The notes: generated from the letters alone by a model not told the origin. Counted from the stretch's first letter, positions 51,601 through 61,493 are shown. The stretch: 64,000 nt of DNA from Cristatella mucedo (GCA_009760855.2 WPIO01000030.1:374001-438000), one strand, 5' to 3'. Numbers and translations: made by a program.

Positions 51601-54600
51601 ACAAGATTAGTGGCTACATGCCATCACCAACAACGGAAAAGGCAAAGTCGGTCTCCTCCACCGGCGACCTTGCTGCTGTGGTAATGCTCTTTCACTGCAA
51701 AGTCGCTTAGCCGGAGGTGGAGGTCTGTGTTGGGAGCGACCGAGTGCTCTGGGAAGTGGCTGGTGGCTGGAGGGCGTTGCACACTGTCAGGACGCTGTCT
51801 GCTTAACGTCTTGCAGAGCCGACGTCATCCCATGTCGAAGTCATCTCGACGAAGCGGTGGCGTCTTCCTGCCGGACGACGATGGCGGACTGGGTGCTGCC
51901 GGTGGAGCCGCATCTGGCACACCCGTCATCGGCGAGAGCGTGCCGTTGTGCAACAGTCCGAGCCCCGACTCATCCGGCGGTGCCAGCAGCATAAGCACCA
52001 TGTTCAGCACGCCGGGCAGCAGTGGCAGGGCATCCAGTGCCACCAGCAGCACCCTCACGCCGGGTGGTGGAGGGCACCACCTGCACGGGCACATTCACGA
52101 CCGGCTCCCTAGTGAGCTGACACTGCCAAGTGCATGCCCGCACTCGGCTTGGCTTCACTCGCGGTGCAGCGAGACTGCTTCTCCTTGCTGCCGTGCATTC
52201 CCAGCTCGGGTGTGAGAGCTCCGGTCGCGGGCCGTCTGCCTGCGCGGCCATTTCTCTTACAGAGAGAGCATCTGACCACTTGGGAGATGTGCGAAGACCG
52301 CTGTCGCTGAACTTCTTGCTCAATCAGCCTGCAAGGTCAGCGGGTATTTCAAGGCGTCTTCGTGTTCGGTTTTAGCCGGCGTTTGTCGGACATCTGCCGT
52401 GCTGCGTTTGCCACTGAAGGGCAGCATGCGCTAGGCATCGCAATTTTCTGCTCCACGAGCACGGTGTGCAGGCACGCCTTTGTCGTGTTACCTACTTTGT
52501 TTGCGTAGTACGTTTGGTGCCGATACCGATGATACAGATCAGGAAAACCTCGACTTTTTTGTTCTGTGTGCAATCAGCTTTATTGTGTGCCTTTGCATAG
52601 TATGTCATTAACCTAGTTGATGGATTTTTCTTTTAGAAAGAGTTCGCTAAATCATTTCAGTGTAACTCCGACTCAGGCTGGTTACAGCTGGCCGAGCAGT
52701 GCTCCGGCTGTCTCGATATTAAGTGCTGCCGTGCAGTCATCAGCCACATCGTCGGCCTCTGTCAGGCCGGCCATGTCGTCTCCTGCAGATGGGGCAGCTC
52801 GCCTACAGCAGCCTGTCACAGCCTCGGCAGGCACACCTCCTCGCACCGTCAGCTCACCACTTCATCCTGCACAGCAGCGACAGCACCCTACAGGGAAGTC
52901 TGAGGGTCGACCGATGGTCGAGGTAAATGCACGAATGGTGCTGAATTTCACTTAAATTTCAACCCCCCCCCGTGTGGCACGTGTGGCACAGCACTACATT
53001 TTTCAGAGTGCTCAGGCCGCATGGTTTAGTGGATCTACATATGCTGGGGATGAAGCTGACGAATCAGGTGGGTCACTTCGTCATTTTCCTAGTAATCTGC
53101 AGGTTCGGCACGTTTAGAGGATGACTGAGCGAGGTCTTTATTACTTTTAAAAAATCTTTTTCAGATCCCTTTGCTGCTCTGCTGAAGAAATTTTCTCTTG
53201 GCCATTTCAAGGAGATTTTCGATCAGGAGGAGGTAGGCTCATGTTGTTGATCAAGGTGGTCAGCTGCTTTGCGCTGTAGCTTCAAAGCCAGGCATGGAAG
53301 GTTCTTCTCAGAGATGAACCTGGTCTCTCTGTGAAGGCTTTGATGTAGTGGATTAAGTGCGTCTACTGCTTGTAGTAGCTGTATTTCCGAGACCACCCCA
53401 CCCGGGTTCTCATTCTATCAGTCCATGCGTTCTGACAAGGTTGGTGGAGGGGTTGCAATTGTTGTTCGTGAATTGTTTGGCTATAAAATGTGCAGTTTCT
53501 CGCATGGGTCATCGTTTGAATCGGTTGCTATCAGGTCTTCATCAAAGACAATGCCTCTCACCGTTGCGATATACCGGCCTCCTGGCTGTCTAAACTTGTT
53601 TATAGAGGAGTTTTCAGAGTTCCTCGCTAAAATATTCTTGTGTGACAGGCCGCTGCTGATTGTAGGAGACTTCAATATTCACGTTGACAACCCTAGCAAC
53701 AGCCAGGTCCGCTCATTTCTTGACTGTCTGGAGAATCTTGGTTTGGCCCAACACGTTAATCATAGCACCCACGTCGGTGGCCACATTCTAGATCTCGTGA
53801 TTACTAAGGATGTCCTCCCCACTGACTTTGTGGTGTGCCCACTGACCCTCTCAGATCATTGTTCGGTCTCGTTTACTGTTCCTGCTCCCTCGTACGTGCA
53901 GGGCAATGTCGAATTTGCCAAACGACGTAACTTACAAAGCATTTACATGGACAAGTTTTTGAAATCTGTTTGTGATGCAGGCCTTCTTGATCTGCATTCA
54001 GACTTGATCGGCAGCCTCGATACCCTCACTGATGCGATGAACATGACACTCAGGAGTGCTCTTGACAAGCATACTCCCGTTCGCTCTATCCGTGTTCAAA
54101 GTCGTCGAGATTGCTTTCAATTTACAAAAAAACTCCTTAAGATGCGCCGTGTTAAGCGCAGGCTGGAACGTCGTTTCAAGAAATCGGGGTCTGAGGCAGA
54201 CCTAGTCAATTTTAAAGACTTCCTTCGAGTTTACACCCGAAAGCTTAAAAAAACCAGGGCTTCTTTTTTCATTAGAAAACCGAATTCCTGCCAGTCGGAC
54301 ACTAAACAGATTTATAAGACAGTAAACCATTTACTGGCCAATGCTGTCAGGTCTGACTCCCCAGATATTAAGGGCTCAGCCGAAAAGTGTTCAGCCTTCT
54401 TTGCTGAAAAAATTGTGCACATTCGTGCCTCCATTAAGCCCTTTCAGACCAAAGCAATCGCTGTTCCTCAACCTGTGACCTTTCTTAAAAGGTTCTCTGA
54501 TGTTTCTGCCTGTGATGTGGCTGTCTTAATAAGGTCTAGCAAAAAGAGCTCGTCTCCTGAAGACCCTATACCTTCATCTCTGTGGTCTTCACTGGCAGAC

Positions 54601-57600
54601 CAAATTAGCCCTGCCATAACCGAGATTTTTAATGCTTCTTTGGGAAAAGGGGTCGTCCCCAAGTCCTTCAAATCGGCAATCGTTAGACCTATTCTTAAAA
54701 AACCTGGATTAGACACTTGAGGTCCTAGCAAACTATCGTCCAGTTTCCCTTCTTCCGTTCTTATCAAAGATTCTTGAACAAATTGTTGCTAAGCAGCTAG
54801 TTGAACATATTGAAAATAATGGAATGTCAGAAACATTTCAATCAGGTTTCAAGAGGCAGCACTCTACTGAAACTGCTCTCCTCCGTGTTAACAATGACAT
54901 TCTACGTGGCAACGACGACGGGAATGTCACTGCCCTAGCTCTGCTAGATCTGTCTGCTGCCTTCGACACCATTGATCACGAAGTTCTGCTCGAACGATTG
55001 AGAACAACGATTGGTCTGGCAGACGAAGCACTGGCGTGGTTTACATCATACTTGTCTGATCGTGTTCAATCCCTGTCGTGTGGGGGTCAGGTCTCAGACA
55101 TGAGAAGGGTCACCTGTGGAGTCCCTCAAGGGTCTGTACTTGGTCCCTTGCTGTTCTCCATTTATACACAACCTCTCGGAAAAGTGATTAAGGCACATGG
55201 AATAGGATATCACTTCTATGCTGACGATACTCAGTTGTATTTGTCATTTAAACCGTCGGAATCTGCTGCAGCAACTGAGAAACTGGATGCTTGCCTTGCC
55301 GATATTCGATCCTGGATGTCGGAAAACTTCCTGAAATTAAATGACGATAAAACCGACTTGCTGCTCATAGGACACCCTAAGCGTAGGGCTGGATTAAAAG
55401 GCTTTGCTGTTCTAATAGGTGATGCTATTGTGCGACCTTCACCACGTGCTCGAAATCTAGGTGTCGTGTTCGACAGCTGCCTCAATTTCAAAAGCTTCAT
55501 TCAGAAGACTGCCTCTACAGCTAGCCATCACATCCGATTCCTATCCAAGATGAGAAGCTGTCTCCCACAGTGGCTTGTAAAAAATTTAACTAGCTCTTTA
55601 GTTCTGTCTCGGCTTGATTATTGTAATTCCCTTTTGGCTGGGCTACCAAAGAAAGCTATTATGCCACTACAGCGGACTATGAATATGGCTGCAAGGCTGG
55701 TCTTCAAGTCCCAGCGGTTTGAGCACGTGTCACCTTTGCTGGAAGAGCTAGGATGGTTGCCTGTTGAGCAAAGGATACAGAGCAAAGTTCTTATGCTGAC
55801 CCACAAGGCCCGCCACGGCTATGCTCCTTTGTACCTAGCTGAACTGCTGCACCAGTTGCAGCCTCTTCGTGCCCGCAGGTCCTGTGTGGACAATAAATTA
55901 GCTGTTCCATTCCTTCACTTAAAGACCGTTGGCGACAGAAGCTTTAGCTCTGCAGGTCCTAGACTGTGGAACTTGCTTCCACGATTGTTATATAACAACA
56001 AATACTCTCGTACTGCCGACTATCGCTCATCCTTTCAGCAGTCCTGAGCTGCTACTTCCATGCTACTCACTGCCTCAACTGCTTTCCTAACTCTGCTATG
56101 CTTGCCACTTTCTCTTTGTTGCGTGAGACGAAGTCTGTTGGGTACCGAATGCGTACCGAAAGCCGCTTAGGCTGTGAGTGCGCCATACAAAACTCTCCTG
56201 CGTAACACCCACATGGTCTTTATGACTTTGTGGAGTTACTGACGGAGATACATTACATTACATTACATTTGTATAGCCGATCATAGAGCTGAATAATAGT
56301 TTTTTATCACACCTCCCATACATAGTAATACAATCATAATTCGTAGGTGTAGCACCTTAAGGGAACCAAATGTCTATCAGGTACAAGCTCCAGACGTTCG
56401 ATGCATACAAACTGAAGGCCTGATAATGGAAAGATTTTAATTTAGTACGATGAACAGCACGATGACTGCAAGCCCAGTAGTGAGTGGTGTGAGAGCACGG
56501 GTAATCTAGGAGGTCGCAGGGGTAGGCTGTTGCAAGCAAATGCTTCTAGGCCACAGAAAGGATTTTGAAGTCGATTCGATACTTGATGGGAGCTGGTTAA
56601 GCTTAGGCTGGAGAGTTGTGATGTGGCAGCTATGCCGTTGACGACATACCAAACGAGCTGGTGAGTTTTTCACCAGTTTTAGTTTATTAAGGGTACATGC
56701 TGTGAGTCCTGAATAAAAGGAGTCTAAAGGCAATGTCATGAAAGTGTGGAACTGGTGTTGAGGTCTTAATAGAGAATGTATACCCCAGTCTTCAACAGTG
56801 CCGCATGTAGATGTTGTCGTCTGCCGGTACTAGGCTGGGGGGGCCCTCCTGACCTTGACTGACCAGTCGAGGCGCAGCGTTCCTGTTGCTGGTGCTAGCA
56901 ACGGCGCTCGCCAGCGCCGTGTTTCTGGGCGCAGACGACAGGAAGCTCCGTTAGCATTAACATTATTGAGAGGAGTCGTTGATTAAGCATTGTTGAGTTC
57001 GGTTGTGTTCCGAGTGCTCCAAGTCGTTTGCTGTTTAGTAATATGTACACACGCTCACAATACTAGTTTGGCTGTTGTAATCTTGTTTGAGCAGCTCTTG
57101 GTACTCTCTCAATTCTTCCATTGTAAGTAGGCCGACTTGACAGTGGATGCAATATGCTCATCCAATGGCAAGTCGTTACGGAGCAGCATGCCAAGATTAC
57201 AGGCAGACGTCACTAGAGTGACTTTAGGTTAACCAATCTTGAGGGTGAGGTCCTCCAAATTGAGGGTGACACTAGGCTTTCTCATAGCTATTGGGTTGGT
57301 CTTATCGTCCGAACGCTTACGGAAGTAAGTAGCAATCGAAGTGCAAATGTTGTTGAAGCAGGCTGCAAAGGAATGGAGGCAGATGAGGGTACAGCTGCAG
57401 AGACAGAGGCTGAGACAGAGGCTGATTAGCACGATGTAAGCATCGACACAAGCACCGTAGTGGTAGCTTCAGTAAACGTGCTTTCTCGTTCAGGCCCTCA
57501 GCGCAGTAGTCGACGTATCTTCACTTCGGCCCCCCATGCAGCTGCAGATGAACACCACGCGTGGCCTCTGCACTGTGTCCTTGTCTACGATGAATCTCCG

Positions 57601-59581
57601 ATATCTCTTCGGTCTGCTGGGCCACCCCTACCTAACAGAAACAACTCATCAAGGGCTGGTTAGTATGCTGTGCCCAAGACACACCAAAGGTGGGCTAATC
57701 TGCAGCAGCTGGGTAGTGGCCACAGAAGGATAGGTAGAGCTGAGTGTCATTTGCTGTGAGAGAGAGGGAGGGAGGGAAGGAGGGAGAGAGAGGAGAGAGA
57801 GAGAGACGGGGAGAGAGAGAGAGAGAGAGGGAGAGAGAGACAGAGAGAGAGAGAGACAGAGACAGAGTTCCGACGATAAGACTAACCCAATAGCTATGAA
57901 AAAGCCTAGTGTCATTTAAATGCCCTAAAATAAGGCTTGACTGCATTGGGATAGGATATAGTGCCATAAGGTCTTCGTGCATGGTGTGGAGAGTGGACGG
58001 CTGCACTCTCACGCAGATCGTCTTAAGATACATGCATCAATCGAATCGAGACAGAGCTTTAGCCGCCTTTCTATTTTCTCCGAAGTGCCAATCTGTACGG
58101 GGGGGGCTACAGGGCTTTGGTGAGGGACTAAGTAGTCCCATTTCTTGTTGTAGTCGTGTACCACCGTCTTTGTCATCATCGTGTGACAGGCACATTTCCT
58201 ATTGTTTCGCCGGAGTATAAATTTTTTATTATACCCTGAACTTTGCATTGTCTGGAATATTGACGATAGAGTGCTCTTACTCCTGCTTAGACCAGGAGGT
58301 AAGGTGCTCACTCTTCACGGCCCAGGTCGTGGTTTGATTTGTGCAGCTGGCGATTCTTTTTTATCGACTGCAGGCAGTGGTGACAGCCGTGAAAGCTCTT
58401 CTGCTGATATATAAATGAGGCTGTTAAATCAGCTTAAATTGATTTATTTTAGCCTCAAAAGAGAGGAATTGTCTAGCCTCAGTAAGGTGCTGTTTTGATC
58501 CTGTGGCTTGTAGACATGTGCATCGTGGATATACTTCTGCTATGGTTATGCTCAGATGGTGTTTTAGTTGCCTATTCTCGGTCCCCCTGCCTCCTACTGT
58601 TGTCCCTACCAGTGAATGTAACGTGCAAGTGCAAGGCAAGACCACTGAGGGTCATGATTTGCCTGCATGTCAGCACATAGGCTCGCCGTGGTGTGGAGAT
58701 GATTGTATTGGCTGCTTCACTCTCCTCCTGCACCGTCGTCGTGCTCCATCGTCACCTTTAGCACTGGCAACATGGTATAAGGAACCGCCCCGGTTTGGCT
58801 CAGCAGTTAATGTGCTTGCATTTAACGACCTAGGTCAAGGTGCTCGCCTTTGACGTGGGCCCGAGCCCTTAGGCATATGTGAAGTGCATGGATAGAGTTT
58901 CAGTTCTGTTATGGCACCATGCAAATGAATCATTTATATTTTTATAGAATTCGATCCGAGGACATTCACTCCTCAGCGATGTGCACATAATTTTACGATG
59001 ATGACATCAAGTTAGAGAGGCGAGGCTTCCTGCTCCTCTTATCCCTTACTTACATGTGGTGCAGCAGCCTGCATTATCAGCGGTTTGGCATCATCATCAT
59101 CGCTTGCCTCAGGCCATTAGGGAGCCAAGTGGATCGGTCATATGCATGCTTGCACCCGACCGATTAGTGTGTCAGTCTAGGTGTGCCCAGTGGTTAAGGT
59201 GCTCGCCTCGACTAAGGTCTGGATGAGGTCGTGGGCTCGGGCCCTGAGCTACATGTGAAGCGCCTGAATAGAGATTTAGTTCTCTTGGGCGCTATACAAA
59301 TGAATTATATTTATTATCTTTCCGACGTATTTACAAGCACTTACGTGGCTTAGAATTTACGAGCGACTGTACTGTTACTGAGGTTATCACCTTGCATTTA
59401 CTATGCTTGAATATTTTTTTTAAAGTGCCCCATCTGGGAAACTTTATTTTAGATCGACATCGAGGCCTTTCTCACCCTCAGTGACAGTGATTTATGCGAG
59501 CTGGGCATAACCGACACCGAATCGCAGAGGCAGATATTGGCTGCAGCCTCAGAATTCCGTTCGACTACTCCAGGTTCCTAG
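33965..59581 (+). CDS. ANKS6: Ankyrin-repeat and SAM-domain protein 6 (SamCystin, ciliary inversin-compartment protein)
   Basis: Thirteen exons: 33965-34829, 35457-35501, 38234-38441, 42744-42841, 44226-44373, 47904-48063, 49412-49558, 51495-51680, 51817-~52163, 52637-52922, 53007-53067, 53165-53232, 59453-59581. They encode about 915 residues (human 871). Residues 40-281 form about seven ankyrin repeats, interrupted at 163-190 by a Gly/Ala-rich loop. More repeats follow through exons 2-5 (GITPLMYAAMSG, KQDSVNEWTALMHSVYYG, SMVKYLVNAGADV, VDKELVRLLA). QGLKAWWSRVSN matches the family's KSWWNRMSN block, then comes a Ser/Pro-rich linker. The C-terminal SAM domain (LLKKFSLGHFKEIFDQEE, then IDIEAFLTLSDSDLCELGI) is split by a 6.2 kb intron. 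The family binds ANKS3, NEK8 and INVS in the proximal cilium; this is family knowledge. The exon 9 donor is uncertain: the in-phase site is at 52164, while a better-looking one at 52112 is out of phase. ATG 33965 is the first in a frame open upstream. Confidence 0.95.
35655..35900. repeat. (CA)n array switching to (GT)n
   Basis: CA repeat with GC and TA interruptions to about 35854, then through tacgtg into a pure GT run to 35900. The change of strand makes a CA/TG inverted repeat able to fold back. It lies in ANKS6 intron 2, about 150 bases after the 45-base exon 2. Confidence 0.95.
36000..36450. repeat. Pyrimidine-rich tract and (TATACACCCA)-like minisatellite
   Basis: 36010-36250 is almost entirely T and C. 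At 36278-36370 a gtatacaccca-type unit recurs about six times with variation, running into CA-rich sequence. Located in ANKS6 intron 2. Confidence 0.6.
36810..36955 (-). mobile_element. SINE family A copy, inverted, in ANKS6 intron 2
   Basis: The plus strand reads tttgtatagcgcctctagag, aacttaatctctattcaggg, then ggggctcgagcctacgacct (box B inverted) and aaccgcttgaccaaaccagc (box A inverted). Very similar to the 11.1 kb copy. Confidence 0.82.
37340..37450 (-). mobile_element. LINE 3' tail fragment, inverted, in ANKS6 intron 2
   Basis: aagagaattaaatctctttt and taggcagtttccatgtgctg match the inverted tail. The sequence to its right (to about 37850) has a 67-residue minus frame that I cannot assign. 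Confidence 0.55.
38031..38114. repeat. 20-C homopolymer followed by a near-perfect 31-bp-arm hairpin
   Basis: 38031-38050 is twenty Cs. Directly after it, 38051-38081 and 38084-38114 are inverted copies (cgaaacatccttc on one arm, aggatgtttcac on the other) with 28 of 31 positions paired and a 2-base loop (aa). It lies 120 bases before ANKS6 exon 3. The loop is too short for an ordinary microRNA precursor. A cruciform-prone palindrome or a small foldback element fits better. Confidence 0.85.
39178..39445 (-). mobile_element. LINE 3' end (same family as 53.4-56.3 kb), inverted, in ANKS6 intron 3
   Basis: Reverse complement of the large LINE's 3' untranslated region, landmark by landmark: actccacaaagtcataaaga, gcgcactcacagcctaagcg, ccaacagacttcgtctcatg, aaagagaaagtgggaagcat, ending at the adjacent coding stop. 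Identity to the large copy is very high, suggesting recent activity. Confidence 0.9.
40320..40515 (+). mobile_element. Two LINE tails in tandem, in ANKS6 intron 3
   Basis: ttctttgcagcaaatgtaaa and gctagaaagagattgagttc run to ATT repeats at about 40421-40437. A second tail follows at once (ttctttttagcatgtgtaaa, gcctagaaagagattaggct). Confidence 0.75.
40585..41110 (-). mobile_element. Degenerate LINE, inverted, in ANKS6 intron 3
   Basis: Minus-strand frames give SCLDYCNCLYSGL (the LDYCN motif of CR1/L2-type LINEs), followed by GSFTGSQ and a frame-shifted C-terminus. Matches the 56.4 kb copy in landmark order (gattccatgcttgattggga, gtgaagctcccac). A pseudogene. Confidence 0.7.
41595..41690 (+). 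mobile_element. LINE 3' tail in ANKS6 intron 3
   Basis: cttcctttacagcatatgta, then gtgcctagaaagagattcag, ttctctgacggtgca and ATT repeats. Confidence 0.72.
43680..43785 (-). mobile_element. LINE 3' tail, inverted, in ANKS6 intron 4
   Basis: AAT repeats, then aactcaatctctttcttggc and gctttacaattgctgcaaag. Confidence 0.72.
44750..46500 (+). mobile_element. Degenerate LINE with a nested insertion, in ANKS6 intron 5
   Basis: Plus-strand fragments in order: LDLPAAFDTIDHQILLGCL (the AAFDTIDH motif), then TNVIV and ILNLEDLTLKIGSS, then SRPHLVQNSAACL, then from 46013 a C-terminal stretch with KLKSFSDQAFSS, and a tail at 46440-46520 (ttgcagtgcactgtaaagtg, ATT repeats). It is interrupted by stops and by another element at 45655-46012. 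The YADD region is lost. Confidence 0.72.
45655..46012 (-). mobile_element. LINE 3' end nested inside another LINE, inverted
   Basis: AAT repeats (45657-45684), then the inverted tail (aactcaatctctttctaggc), gttacatgcacagggtcagc, and the C-terminal coding end (gggagggagttccaggcttt). The host LINE resumes at once after 46012. It is the youngest layer here and almost identical to the 24.0 kb copy. Confidence 0.82.
46890..47030 (+). mobile_element. LINE 3' tail in ANKS6 intron 5
   Basis: tgaccctgtgcatgtcacct, ttctttgcagcatctgtaaa, gcctagaaagagattcagtt and ATT repeats at about 47021-47030. An inverted copy abuts it on the right. Confidence 0.75.
47031..47660 (-). mobile_element. 5'-truncated LINE 3' end, inverted, in ANKS6 intron 5
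   Basis: aatctctttcttggcacttt, then gttacatgcacagtgtcaac, then minus-strand coding remnants (SNCLSVLPHQARHRTICFSE and AIPRTKLRS). Tail to tail with the plus-strand copy ending at 47030, so the two tails form an inverted repeat. Confidence 0.78.
48845..49230 (-). mobile_element. 5'-truncated LINE 3' end, inverted, in ANKS6 intron 6
   Basis: Tail remnant (tttgtatagcatccttatgg), gataacatgcacagtgtctg, caagtcaggggatgttgtga, and a minus-strand frame with LTKLKFIKDRAFHSYAPK, a clear relative of the LKSFGDRAFSLYAPTAW stretch at 22.1 kb. It ends about 180 bases before ANKS6 exon 7. Confidence 0.8.
53390..56272 (+). mobile_element. Near-intact CR1/L2-type LINE in the ANKS6 SAM-domain intron
   Basis: A long plus-strand frame (to 54717) carries most of an AP-type endonuclease (VGDFNIHVDN, THVGGHILDLVIT, LTLSDHCSV). 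A second frame (to 56047) carries the reverse transcriptase (LDLSAAFDTIDHEVL, GVPQGSVLGPLLFSIYT, the catalytic FYADDTQLYLSF, SRLDYCNSLLAGLP, VGDRSFSSAGPRLWNLLP). The frames are separated by a single extra T near 54717; the second frame continues the protein directly. The copy is 5'-truncated around 53390, before the start of the endonuclease. The 3' untranslated region (56048-56252) ends in an ACATT pentamer repeat (56253-56272). It is in sense orientation inside the 6.2 kb intron between the two SAM exons. The family assignment is by motif recognition only. Confidence 0.92.
56340..57440 (-). mobile_element. Degenerate LINE, inverted, with an inserted foldback segment
   Basis: Minus-strand remnants in coding order: DDKTNPIAMRKPSVTLNLEDLTLKIG (57320-57229; compare TLNLEDLTLKIG with the 45.2 kb element), LDSFYSGLTACTLNKLKLVK (56730s) and a C-terminal remnant. 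A GC-rich segment (about 56780-57050) interrupts it, holding perfect 10-bp inverted arms at 56815-56824 and 56931-56940 (tgtcgtctgc / gcagacgaca). Located in the ANKS6 SAM intron. Confidence 0.62.
57650..57915. repeat. LINE fragments in opposite orientations around a (GA)n array
   Basis: 57700-57755 reads on the minus strand as ANDTQLYLSF (decayed reverse-transcriptase core). 57759-57868 is a GA repeat. 57870-57912 reads on the plus strand as DDKTNPIAMKKPSV, an inverted copy of 57267-57313, so the same LINE segment occurs in both orientations 560 bases apart. Confidence 0.75.
58285..58440 (+). mobile_element. SINE family B copy in the ANKS6 SAM intron
   Basis: Head gaggtaaggtgctcactctt and cccaggtcgtggtttgattt; body agctcttctgctgatatata; end atgaggctgttaaatcagct. 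The best preserved family B copy in the window. Confidence 0.78.
58788..58945 (+). mobile_element. SINE family A copy with a duplicated head
   Basis: ggctcagcagttaatgtgct is followed by a second box-A-like stretch (caaggtgctcgcctttgacg), then tgggcccgagccc (box B), gtgaagtgcatggatagagt and ccatgcaaatgaatcattta. The head appears partly duplicated. Confidence 0.7.
59185..59315 (+). mobile_element. SINE family A copy, 140 bases before the last ANKS6 exon
   Basis: gtggttaaggtgctcgcctc, gaggtcgtgggctcgggccc, gaagcgcctgaatagagatt and gggcgctatacaaatgaatt, the latter two forming the tail hairpin. Close to the last ANKS6 acceptor at 59452. Confidence 0.85.
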
Positions 59582-60357
59582 GTAGGCAAGCTCACCGTCA
59601 TTATTATATTATGTCACGTTTCTTAATGTTCGTAGTAGTTGCTACCGTTTACCTCTGCTGTGTACATATGCAACAAGTTATTTTGCTTCCCTTTATCAGT
59701 AGCTCAAGTGGATGAATGTATGACCAGGCATAATCTGTCTGCATCATATGATTGTTCTAGAGCAACTAGAATTCGGGCGTGGACCATCCATCATTCAATT
59801 TGCTAGCATATGGTTTACGATGCTCCGTCTTGCACGTGATTTCAAGGTCTAAATTCTCTTCGTCTTCTGCTGTGTAGAATGGTTCGGTAAATGGTAACTG
59901 AAGGGCCACATACTTCTACACACCATATTCTAGCCGTCATTGCTCATCGACCACAAAAAGTCAAGATACATTATCGCTATTATACATAATTATGCATTTT
60001 CGGTTCGTCTAGTGACACAGGTGGTGTCGGACGTTTGTGAAATTAAACGAATGCAACATAGTAGTTATGCCATCATAGCACTCGTAATATAAATTTTGAC
60101 TTGGACTCCGTTTGAGTTCCATAAACTTAGTCAAAGAGTACTCTGTGCTGCCAGTCACTATTATCAGCTTACTCCAAATATGAAACCGAAAACTACAATG
60201 ATTGGCTGGTCATCTTGGTATTTAGATTCAAAACTATGTAGGTTGATTATACTAATAATTACTGATTCGATGTATAAAAATGGCAACTGTTACCTTTCAT
60301 TTTACAGCCTTAGGCCTGTACAAGCCTATTTACGTTTTCATACGGCTTGCCGAGTTC

Positions 60358-60363
60358 AATAAA
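60358..60363 (+). terminator. AATAAA poly(A) signal candidate for ANKS6
   Basis: Canonical hexamer about 780 bases after the TAG at 59579-59581, in AT-rich sequence. A second plus-strand AATAAA is at 61919-61924, which would serve the alternative last exon. Confidence 0.45.
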
Positions 60364-61416
60364 GAATCTCAGCAGCAGGACCCGAGCTGACGATCTTGAT
60401 CGACGGGCGAAAGTATTGCTGCTGGGCTATGACACAGAGGCATGCCAGTCTGTAATGTTCACTTTATCAGCTTAGTCATGTTCATGATGATTGTGCTCGA
60501 GCCCACTGCTGCTTGTGCTAAGCGAATGGCACTTTAATGTGATCAATGGATGTCACGATGGCATTGCTTAAGATTATATGGAATTCCATAACTCTAAAAA
60601 TTATACAAAATAAGTCGTAATATATATATATTGTTTCGACCATATTAACAAGGCATCACAGTCATTTGGACGTGTGTTACTTGCTCCATTGTGCTAAGAA
60701 AAATTGTTGACTGCAATGCTCCTAGGGAGTTCTTAAAAAACGCGACTAGATGTCTTTAGCCTTTAAACCACGACACTATGCTACACTGGACTGCACTATA
60801 CTGGAAACCAGTCATCCCACGAGATGCAACTGCATCCCACTATTGAAGGAACTGCAATGGCTGCTATTCAAGGCGTGAATACTACTTGCCTACCCTCAAC
60901 AATTTTGTTGTCATAGGTTTGATCCTCCATACATATTCTAGGTGTAGCAGTCTCCCCTTGCCCTTAGATCCTTGTTGGTGATGCATCTTTGCCGATCTTC
61001 TACGATCAACTATCGGCTGATGAACGTGTAACGATTGAACATCGTAGCACTGTAGTGTATATTGCATAACTGCATTCAATACGTTTCAGTTATTTTGCCA
61101 ACAGCAACTGTAGGGCAACAGCTTTGTACTCCACCTATGCTTCTGTGCATTTCCATAATGTATTTGAAGCCGTCTTTGTTTGTACCCAAAAGATAGACTT
61201 TAAGAGCAGCAGTTTGATTCTTTGCACGACACTTGTTGGGGGTATGTCTAAGGATTGTCGGTGTACGTTTGCTATGTCACTCCAGATCAATACATAAAAG
61301 TATCAGTTGAGCCAGGCTAGCTAAGGACGTCGTATACGGCTATGAATGCACTATGGTCTGATTGTTCGTGCATACAGCCTCCAATGAAGCAGTAATCACA
61401 CGATTTTTATTTGCAG

Positions 61417-61493
61417 GGCTGATTAGTTCTGTTAGGCGGCTGGTCGCTCTGCCATGTCAATCGGTCTGGCCCTCCACGGCACTGGCACCTTAA
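61417..61493 (+). CDS. ANKS6: Possible alternative terminal exon of ANKS6
   Basis: A strong acceptor (gatttttatttgcag) precedes a 24-codon frame ending in TAA. It would join in phase to a donor at 59574 in the last SAM exon (ctccag/gttcct), replacing the final two codons. The tail has no visible similarity to the vertebrate C-terminus and the donor is weak, so chance is quite possible. Confidence 0.22.

Noticed and set aside
57229-57432. Leu/Ser-rich secreted peptide on the minus strand
   Set aside because: Its C-terminal half (NLEDLTLKIG) is the reverse-transcriptase remnant of a decayed LINE.
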